64,000 bases of DNA from Amorphus coralli DSM 19760 (GTDB lineage: Bacteria; Pseudomonadota; Alphaproteobacteria; Rhizobiales; Amorphaceae): contig NZ_KB894570.1 in assembly GCF_000374525.1 (NCBI RefSeq), positions 248,001 through 312,000 on the forward strand. Direction: 5' to 3'. How positions within the stretch are numbered: the first letter of the stretch is position 1; each line of letters starts with the position of its first letter. This document shows, in pieces, positions 57,772 through 64,000 of the stretch. The position numbers were made by a program, and so were the translations under genes. Below the pieces are notes generated by a model. The model saw only the letters and a program-made list of their open reading frames with translations. It was not told the DNA's origin and searched no databases.

Positions 57772-59265
57772 TTAGCCGACCTCGGCGAGAAGCGAGAGCT
57801 GCGGATCGCCGTTGTTCTCGGCGCGGTCGGTGAGGCGGGTCGGATAGTCGCCGGTGAAGCAGGCGTCGCAGAATTGCGGGTTCTCGTTTGTCCGCGCAGG
57901 CTCGCCGGCGGCCCGGTAGAGTCCGTCGATCGTCAGGAAGGCGAGGCTGTCGACCTTGATGTAGCGGGCCAGCTCCTCGAGATTCATGCGGGCGGCGATC
58001 AGCTTCGATTTCTCCGGCGTGTCGACACCGTAGAAGCACGAGTCGGTTGTGGGCGGGCTGGCGATGCGCATGTGCACTTCCGCCGCGCCGGCCTCGCGCA
58101 CCATCTCCACGATCTTCAGCGACGTGGTCCCACGGACGATGGAATCGTCGACCAGCACGATCCTCTTGCCCTCCAGGATCTGGCGGTTGGCGTTGTGCTT
58201 CAGTTTCACGCCCATGTGCCGGATGGAATCGGTCGGCTGGATAAAGGTCCGGCCGACATAGTGATTGCGGATGATGCCCAGGTCGAAAGGGATACCGGCA
58301 GCTTCCGCGAACCCGATGGCGGCTGGCGTCCCGGAGTCGGGAACCGGCACCACCACGTCCGCCGGCACCGGCGCTTCGCGCGCCAGCTCCGCTCCGATGC
58401 GCTTGCGCACGTCGTAGACGTTCTTGTTGGCGACGATGGAGTCGGGACGGGCGAAATAGACATACTCGAACACGCAGAACCGCGATGAGGGCGTGTTCGC
58501 GAACGGGTGAAGGGATTCGATCCCGTCGTTGGTGATGACCACGACTTCGCCGGGCTCGATGTCGCGCACGAAGCGGGCACCGATGATATCGAGGGCGCAG
58601 GTCTCGGACGTCAGCACGTAGGCGCCGTCGAGGTCACCGAGAACCAGCGGCCGGACACCCAGCGGATCGCGGGCACCAACCAGTTTCTTGTCGGTCATGC
58701 CGACGAGAGCGTAGGCGCCTTCAAGCTGGCGGATCGCATCGATGAAGCGCTCGATGAACGAGCTCCGGTCGCTGGTTGCCACCAGGTGGATCAGCGTTTC
58801 CGTGTCCGAGGTCGACTGGAAGATCGACCCGCGCTTGCGCAGCGCCCGCTGCATGGTGCGCGCGTTGGTGATGTTGCCGTTATGGGCAACCGCAAAGCCA
58901 CCGCCGGCAAACTCCGCGAACAACGGCTGCACGTTGCGCAGGACGGCACCGCCCGTGGTCGAATAGCGCGTGTGGCCGATGGCGCGGTTGCCATGCAGGC
59001 GGGCAATCACCGAGGGCTTCGTGAAGTTGTCACCCACGAGGCCTATGTGGCGTTCCGTGAAGAACTGGGCGCCGTCGTAGGAGACGATGCCTGCCGCTTC
59101 CTGGCCGCGATGCTGCAGCGCGTGCAGCCCCAGCGCGGTCAGTGCGCCCGCATCATCGTGGCCGAAGATACCGAACACGCCACATTCATCATGAAAGTGG
59201 TCGTCCGCCTCGTCGGCATAGGCACCAGCGTCGGCGCTGCTTACTGAATCGTAGAGTCGGGGCAT
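57772..59265 (-). CDS. purF: Amidophosphoribosyltransferase
   Basis: 497-aa enzyme catalysing the first committed step of purine synthesis: PRPP + glutamine to phosphoribosylamine. The N-terminal nucleophile Cys28 is in HDECGVFGIFG, so a 27-residue propeptide must be removed. The glutaminase half has GHTRYSTTG and AHNGNITN; the PRTase half has RIVLVDDSIVRGTTSLKIV, the PRPP-binding motif. Cysteines in RFCVFEY, SCFYGV and FCDACFTG fit the four iron-sulfur ligands of the B. subtilis-type enzyme. It precedes the SDR gene and follows cvpA. Confidence 0.96.
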   Translation of the reverse strand: MPRLYDSVSSADAGAYADEADDHFHDECGVFGIFGHDDAGALTALGLHALQHRGQEAAGIVSYDGAQFFTERHIGLVGDNFTKPSVIARLHGNRAIGHTRYSTTGGAVLRNVQPLFAEFAGGGFAVAHNGNITNARTMQRALRKRGSIFQSTSDTETLIHLVATSDRSSFIERFIDAIRQLEGAYALVGMTDKKLVGARDPLGVRPLVLGDLDGAYVLTSETCALDIIGARFVRDIEPGEVVVITNDGIESLHPFANTPSSRFCVFEYVYFARPDSIVANKNVYDVRKRIGAELAREAPVPADVVVPVPDSGTPAAIGFAEAAGIPFDLGIIRNHYVGRTFIQPTDSIRHMGVKLKHNANRQILEGKRIVLVDDSIVRGTTSLKIVEMVREAGAAEVHMRIASPPTTDSCFYGVDTPEKSKLIAARMNLEELARYIKVDSLAFLTIDGLYRAAGEPARTNENPQFCDACFTGDYPTRLTDRAENNGDPQLSLLAEVG

Positions 59266-59363
59266 TCGGGACCGAACCTCATCAACCCCCCATGATCGAC
59301 CGTCTTGCCGCGGATCTCTCTGTCCGTTCGCAAATAAGTCGACCGCCTCACAAAATCCAGAGG

Positions 59364-59393
59364 GTCCGGCCTTCTTCCTCGGAAGGTCCGGAC
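59364..59393 (-). terminator. Hairpin between cvpA and purF
   Basis: GTCCGGCCTTC (59364-59374) pairs with GAAGG-T-CCGGAC (59382-59393), an 11-bp stem with one bulged T and a 7-nt loop, in the 174-nt gap between the genes. It may terminate cvpA mRNA or lie in the purF leader. There is no T-run next to it. Confidence 0.45.
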
Positions 59394-59439
59394 GCCTCAG
59401 GCCTTCAATGGAACACCGCCCCTCGGACCAGGCACAAGC

Positions 59440-60135
59440 CTAGTTCGCCGGTGTTCCCGTGTCGGTACCAGCGGGAGCGGCGGGATCGGGCGTAGTCTCC
59501 GACCCGTTGCCGTCGCCGGTGGATTGGATCAGCTGATCCATCTGGTTGCGCTCCTGCGACCCGTACTCCGGAGTGGTCCGGGTCGGGGCGGTCGCATTGT
59601 CGTCGGTCGGGGCGCCGCTCTCGCGCGGCTTCACCGCGTCCCGGAAAGTCGCCTCGGGATCCTCCGGCAGGGCTGCGAGAAGGCGGTTGCCGAGGTCGTT
59701 GAGGGTGGGGCGCGACGCCGACTGCACGACCCAGCTCGGCTGGTTGCGCTCGGGCACAAGCCAGTTGAAGAAGATGAGGGCCACAACGATCAGGAGCACG
59801 CCGCGCGCGGTGCCGAAGAGAAAGCCGAGGAAGCGATCGACGAAGCCCGCCCGGCTGTCGACCACGAAATCGGAGATCTTCATGGTGATGAAGCTGACGA
59901 CGATCAGCGTCACCAGGAAAATGATGGCCGCGGAAACCGCCAGCGCGATGGTCGGCTGAGAGATGTAGTTCTGGACGGTGGGGACCAGATCGTCGTGGAA
60001 GAGATAGGCCACCACGGCGGCGATCACCCAGGCCGCGATGGACAGCACTTCCCGCACGAAGCCGCGGATCATCGCGAGCACCGCCGAGATCAGCACGACC
60101 GCGAGAACGATGGCATCAAATGCGGTGAAGGACAT
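59440..60135 (-). CDS. cvpA: CvpA family membrane protein
   Basis: 231-aa inner-membrane protein with four helices in the first 130 residues (FDAIVLAVVLISAVLAMIRGFVREVLSIAAWVIAA; RAGFVDRFLGFLFGTARGVLLIVVALIFF) and a long disordered, Thr/Pro-rich cytoplasmic or periplasmic tail. CvpA is needed for colicin V production in E. coli and is linked to envelope homeostasis. Location next to purF is conserved widely. ATG 60135 has GAGGAG upstream. Confidence 0.9.
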   Translation of the reverse strand: MSFTAFDAIVLAVVLISAVLAMIRGFVREVLSIAAWVIAAVVAYLFHDDLVPTVQNYISQPTIALAVSAAIIFLVTLIVVSFITMKISDFVVDSRAGFVDRFLGFLFGTARGVLLIVVALIFFNWLVPERNQPSWVVQSASRPTLNDLGNRLLAALPEDPEATFRDAVKPRESGAPTDDNATAPTRTTPEYGSQERNQMDQLIQSTGDGNGSETTPDPAAPAGTDTGTPAN

Positions 60136-60187
60136 CGATCGGGCTCCTCACGCCACCGCGCCGCACAGGGCGCGTTTCAAGCTCATA

Positions 60188-61621
60188 TCAGGGCCGTGCG
60201 GCCGAACGGGCATCGGACGCATCGCTCCCGCCGCGGAGCCCGTCGGGTTCCCCGTCTTCAAACAGACGTCCGATGAGATCGTTGAGGCCACCGATCGCAA
60301 CTGTCCGCAAACCCTTGGGTGAGTCCGTCGCCACCGATTCAGGAACCACTGCCTGCCCAAACCCGAGCTTTTCCGCTTCCTTGAGCCGGCCCGCCGCGTG
60401 TGCAACCGAACGGACACGACCGGACAGACTGACTTCGCCGAAATAGACGCAATCACTTGGCAGGGCAAGTCCGCCCAGCGAGGAGATCAGCGCGGCGGCC
60501 ACGGCAAGGTCGGCCGCAGGCTCAGTGATGCGCAGTCCACCGGCCACCGCAAGATAGACGTCGTTGCCGCCGAGCCGCACGCCGCAGCGGGCTTCCAGAA
60601 CCGCAATCACCATCGCCAGCCGGTTGGAATCCCAGCCGACCACGGCCCGTCGCGGCGTTCCAAGCGAACTCGGGGCGACCAGCGCCTGGATTTCCACCAA
60701 GAGCGGCCGCGTGCCCTCCATGCCGGCAAAGACCGCGGCGCCCGGGCTGGCGGTGTCGCGCTCGCCCAGGAAAAGCTGTGACGGGTTATCCACCTCGCGG
60801 AGCCCGGAGCCGGTCATCTCGAACACGCCGATCTCGTCGGTGGGGCCGAATCGGTTCTTGGTGGCGCGCAGCAGCCGGAAGGAGTGGCTCCCGTCGCCCT
60901 CGAAGGTCACGACGGCGTCGACCATGTGCTCGACCACCCGCGGACCGGCCAACTGACCATCCTTGGTGACGTGACCCACCAGCACGACGGTGGCGCCTGA
61001 GGTCTTTGCGTACCGGATGAGTGCCTGGGCGCTAGCACGGACCTGGGAGACGGTGCCGGGCGCCGACTCCGCGATCGAGGTGTACAGGGTCTGGATGGAA
61101 TCGATGATGACCAGCGACGGGCGGGGACCCGACGACAGGGTCGCCAGAATGTCCTCTACGCTGGTCTCAGAGGCGAGCGCCACGGGCGCACCGCTCACCC
61201 CCAGCCGCTCGGCGCGGAGCCGGACCTGGGCGACGGCCTCCTCGCCGGAGATGTAGACGACATGGCCCCCGTCCGAGGAGAGGCGGGCCGCCGCCTGCAG
61301 GAGGAGCGTCGACTTGCCGATGCCGGGATCACCACCGACCAGAAGGACGGAGCCGGGCACGAAGCCGCCTCCGGTCACGCGGTCGAGCTCTCCGATGCCT
61401 GTTTCCAGCCGCGGTGGCTCGTCGTTGGTGCCGGCGAGGCTCTCAAGGCGCACCGGCCGGCCACGGACGGATGACGTCTTGCCGGTCCCCGCCAGGATCG
61501 GGTCGGGGACGGTTTCCTCGGAAATGGAGTTCCACGCGCCGCAGGCTTCGCACTTGCCGGCCCAACGGTTCGTGACCGATCCGCATTCCTGGCAGACATA
61601 GCGAGGCTGTCGTTTGGCCAT
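60188..61621 (-). CDS. radA: DNA repair protein RadA
   Basis: 477-aa RecA-related branch-migration ATPase for homologous recombination. It has the zinc finger CQEC...CEAC (Cys10, 13, 24, 27), Walker A GGDPGIGKST, the KNRFG motif (RATKNRFGPTDEIGVFEM) unique to RadA, and a Lon-like C-terminal domain. The C-terminus is slightly extended with a Gly/Ser/Arg tail. Its start overlaps the alr stop by one base (TGATG), so alr-radA are translated together, with cvpA 52 nt further on. Confidence 0.96.
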   Translation of the reverse strand: MAKRQPRYVCQECGSVTNRWAGKCEACGAWNSISEETVPDPILAGTGKTSSVRGRPVRLESLAGTNDEPPRLETGIGELDRVTGGGFVPGSVLLVGGDPGIGKSTLLLQAAARLSSDGGHVVYISGEEAVAQVRLRAERLGVSGAPVALASETSVEDILATLSSGPRPSLVIIDSIQTLYTSIAESAPGTVSQVRASAQALIRYAKTSGATVVLVGHVTKDGQLAGPRVVEHMVDAVVTFEGDGSHSFRLLRATKNRFGPTDEIGVFEMTGSGLREVDNPSQLFLGERDTASPGAAVFAGMEGTRPLLVEIQALVAPSSLGTPRRAVVGWDSNRLAMVIAVLEARCGVRLGGNDVYLAVAGGLRITEPAADLAVAAALISSLGGLALPSDCVYFGEVSLSGRVRSVAHAAGRLKEAEKLGFGQAVVPESVATDSPKGLRTVAIGGLNDLIGRLFEDGEPDGLRGGSDASDARSAARP

Positions 61622-62769
61622 CAGCGCAGGTCCAGCCCGACGTAGCGCCTTGCGTAACGGCGCGACAGGTCCGTCAGCAGCTCGTAGCCGATCGTGCCAG
61701 CAGCGCCCGCGACTTCATCGATGGCGATGTGCGACCCGAACAGCTCGATCCAGCTGCCGCGTTCGACAACCTGCTCCGGGACGGAGGTGACGTCGAGGGC
61801 GATCAGGTCCATCGAGACACGGCCGACATAAGGCAGCCGGTGCCCGGCGATCCAGCCTGCCGCGCCAGCGGAGAGCTCGCTTTCTCCGGCGCCGCGCAAC
61901 AGCCCGTCCGCGTAGCCGACGGACACGATGGCGACTCGACCCGGCTTGTCCAGGCAGCCGACGGCGCCGTAGCCGACGCTCTCCTCCGGCGTCACGTCTC
62001 GCACCTGCAGCACCCGCGCTTCCAGCGTAACCACCGGTGCCATCGGGTTGTTGCCGTCGTTCTGCGCCCGCCCGCCATAGAGCGCGATGCCGGGGCGCAG
62101 GAGATCGAAGTGATAATCGGGTCCGGACAGGACCCCGGCGGAGTTCGCGAGCGAGGCCGGCAGGTCGGGGAAGAGTGCGCGGGCCTCTGCGAACGCCTCA
62201 AGCTGACGACGGTTGAGCGGATGGCCCGGCGCGTCGGCGCAGGCAAGATGGCTGATGAGCAGCTGCGGAGCCACGCCGGGCTCCATCTCGACACCGGCGA
62301 AGGATTCAGCTTCCGCCAGCGTCAGCCCGAGCCGGTTCATCCCGGTATCCACGTGAAGCGCGGCGGGGAGTTCCCGCTCGACCGAGCGGGCAAACCGGCC
62401 CCAGTCCTCGATTTCGCCGGGCGAGCCAAGCACGGGGATCAGCTTGGCTTCGCGGTAATCCGCCTCGGCGCCCCGGAAAAGACCGTTGAGCACGTAGATC
62501 GTGGCTCCCGGCAGCACCTCGCGCAGCCGCATGCCTTCCTCCGGCAGGGCGACGAAGAAGGTGCCGCAGCCGGCGTTCCACAACGTGTTGGCAGCGTGAT
62601 CCAGGCCGATGCCGTAGCCGTCGCCTTTCACCACGGCGGCGCATTGAGCCGGCTGGCCGAGGTCGCGCAGCTTGCGCCAGTTGCCGGCAAGCGCGGCCAG
62701 GTCGACGGTGAGGCGGCCCCCGGCATGCTGTTCGCGCGGGTAGGCGGGAGAGAAGGGGCTTCGGAACAA
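61621..62769 (-). CDS. alr: Alanine racemase
   Basis: PLP enzyme that makes D-alanine for peptidoglycan. The PLP Lys is in CAAVVKGDGYGIGL, and the second catalytic Tyr is in ESVGYGAVGCL. The C-terminal domain has AIVSVGYADGLLRG and LPYVGRVSMDLIALDV. The start is uncertain. No ATG is in frame. TTG 62769 (382 aa, AGGA six bases upstream) gives normal family length; GTG 62814 and GTG 62862 give longer N-termini of low coding character. It lies between dnaB and radA, the usual order. Confidence 0.93.
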   Translation of the reverse strand: MFRSPFSPAYPREQHAGGRLTVDLAALAGNWRKLRDLGQPAQCAAVVKGDGYGIGLDHAANTLWNAGCGTFFVALPEEGMRLREVLPGATIYVLNGLFRGAEADYREAKLIPVLGSPGEIEDWGRFARSVERELPAALHVDTGMNRLGLTLAEAESFAGVEMEPGVAPQLLISHLACADAPGHPLNRRQLEAFAEARALFPDLPASLANSAGVLSGPDYHFDLLRPGIALYGGRAQNDGNNPMAPVVTLEARVLQVRDVTPEESVGYGAVGCLDKPGRVAIVSVGYADGLLRGAGESELSAGAAGWIAGHRLPYVGRVSMDLIALDVTSVPEQVVERGSWIELFGSHIAIDEVAGAAGTIGYELLTDLSRRYARRYVGLDLR

Positions 62770-62897
62770 GGGACGTCCTGTTCTGGTCTGGTTTGGAGCC
62801 GGTGCGATGTGCACGATTTCGCAGAGTACTCCAAGTCTAGTGGCCTGACGGGGCCAGCGCACCGGTTGCCGACGGCGTACGTCGCTGCCTGGCGATC

Positions 62898-64000
62898 CTA
62901 GTCGAGCCGGCTGGGAAGGTGATCGTCGGGTGCCAGGCTGGAGAAGCGGGTGACCTCGGCGTCGAACTGCAGGTTGACGGTGCCGGTCGGGCCATGTCGC
63001 TGCTTACCGACGATGACCTCGGCGCGCGCGGTGACCTGCTCCATCTGGGCCTGCCACTCGAAGAACTCCTCGGTGCCTTCCTTCGGCATCCGGCTCTTCA
63101 GATAATACTCTTCGCGGTAGACGAACATTACCACGTCGGCGTCCTGTTCGATCGAGCCTGATTCGCGCAGGTCCGCAAGTTGCGGCCGTTTGTCGTCGCG
63201 GTTCTCCACCTGGCGTGAGAGCTGGGAGAGGGCGAGGACCGGGACATTCAGCTCCTTGGCCAGCGCCTTGAGGCCGGTGGTGATTTCGGTGATCTCCTGA
63301 ACGCGGCTATCGGAGGCGCGCTTGCCCGAGCCCTGCAGCAACTGCAGATAGTCGATGACCAGCACATCGAGGCCGCGCTGGCGCTTCAGCCGGCGAGCCC
63401 GGGCGGACAGCTGGCCGATCGTCAGGCCGCCGGACTGGTCGATGTAAAGCGGCAACGCCCGCATTTCCTGCGCCGTGGCGGCAAGCTGGTTGAACTGGTC
63501 GACATCGATGTCGCCCCGACGGATCTTCGATGAGGACACGCCCGATTGCTCCGCCAGAATGCGGGTGGCGAGCTGTTCCGAGGACATTTCCAGCGAGAAG
63601 AAGCCGACAATGCCGCCGTCGACCGTTTTCGGCGAACCGTCGGGCAGGGTCTCGGCCTTGTAGGCCTTGGCGATGTTGAACGCGATGTTCGTGGCGAGCG
63701 ACGTCTTGCCCATGGCCGGGCGGCCGGCAAGGATGATCAGGTCGGACGACTGGAGGCCACCGACCTGGCGGTCGAGATCGACAAGGCCGGTGGAAATTCC
63801 AGACAGTTGCCCCGATCGTTCGAACGCTGCCGCGGCCATGTCGACGGCAAGCGTGACGGCGTCCCCGAACGAGCCGAAGCCACCCTCGAAACGCCCGCTT
63901 TCTGCCAGCGAGAAGAGCTTGCGCTCCACATCCTCAATCTGGTGGCGCGGCGTGGCGTCGATCGGCGAATCGTAAGCGACATTGACCATGTCTTCGCCGA
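62898..64000 (-). CDS. dnaB: Replicative DNA helicase DnaB (5' partial)
   Basis: C-terminal part of the hexameric helicase that opens the replication fork. The frame runs off the right edge (GED before MVNVAY), so the primase-binding N-terminal domain is missing. The RecA-like motor has Walker A GRPAMGKTS, the Walker B region LDVLVIDYLQLL, LSQLSRQVENRDDKRPQLADLRESG and the arginine-finger region EVIVGKQRHGPTGTV. The tail after VTRFSSL is short, as in other bacteria. It heads the dnaB-alr-radA run. Confidence 0.96.
   Translation of the reverse strand, partial: GEDMVNVAYDSPIDATPRHQIEDVERKLFSLAESGRFEGGFGSFGDAVTLAVDMAAAAFERSGQLSGISTGLVDLDRQVGGLQSSDLIILAGRPAMGKTSLATNIAFNIAKAYKAETLPDGSPKTVDGGIVGFFSLEMSSEQLATRILAEQSGVSSSKIRRGDIDVDQFNQLAATAQEMRALPLYIDQSGGLTIGQLSARARRLKRQRGLDVLVIDYLQLLQGSGKRASDSRVQEITEITTGLKALAKELNVPVLALSQLSRQVENRDDKRPQLADLRESGSIEQDADVVMFVYREEYYLKSRMPKEGTEEFFEWQAQMEQVTARAEVIVGKQRHGPTGTVNLQFDAEVTRFSSLAPDDHLPSRLD

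Noticed and set aside
61729-62901. 390-codon plus-strand ORF opposite alr
   Set aside because: Alanine racemase motifs on the minus strand explain this region; no family pattern is seen on the plus strand.

Overview
The window is GC-rich DNA from an alphaproteobacterium, most likely Hyphomicrobiales (Rhizobiales). The best evidence is gene order at the right end: dnaB-alr-radA-cvpA-purF-SDR next to nnrU-yfgM-like-bamB-der, a familiar order in that group. I saw no rRNA, tRNA, CRISPR array, prophage or insertion sequence. Genes are closely packed, with many 1-nt and 4-nt start/stop overlaps.

Left part (1-14476): the 3' end of a secreted GH5 glucanase with Calx-beta and CBM2-like modules; an E. 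coli-like aspartate carbamoyltransferase; an RND efflux pair; a variant DsbB with a DUF5993 micro-protein; a hemerythrin-like protein; a TlpA-like thioredoxin; and a putative aromatic-catabolism set (flavin monooxygenase, ACMSD-type amidohydrolase, two half-size permeases, IclR regulator).

14571-20305: a terminal oxidase operon, coxB with a fused cytochrome c domain, a coxA-coxC fusion, a small membrane protein, a caa3-type CtaG factor and a tri-haem cytochrome c. 20328-23290: VOC, DUF1579, VOC and DUF899 genes divergent from a MarR regulator that may be expressed from a leaderless transcript.

23392-34254: a LysR-regulated phosphonate locus. A peptide-type ABC transporter is followed by an FAD oxidoreductase, phosphonoacetaldehyde hydrolase (PhnX) and a formylglycine-type phosphonate monoester hydrolase. 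No PhnW transaminase is present. The inferred route is uptake, ester cleavage, oxidation to phosphonoacetaldehyde, then C-P cleavage.

34267-41134: intracellular PHB depolymerase with PhaR-like TGC-N3-GC motifs, a GST, a cation diffusion facilitator, and a glycine-betaine-type ABC transporter with a strong terminator between its binding-protein and permease genes.

41135-52371: the least understood region. One tight operon encodes an aldehyde dehydrogenase, an M19 dipeptidase homologue lacking metal ligands, a 568-aa protein I do not recognise, a DUF3726 protein and an Ldh2-type dehydrogenase, divergent from a LysR gene. Beyond it lies a TRAP transporter operon ending in a SABATH-like carboxyl methyltransferase. 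This is the best candidate for an undescribed pathway.

52700-64000: housekeeping genes nnrU, yfgM-like, bamB-like, der, an SDR with altered catalytic residues, purF, cvpA, radA, alr and dnaB (cut by the window edge).
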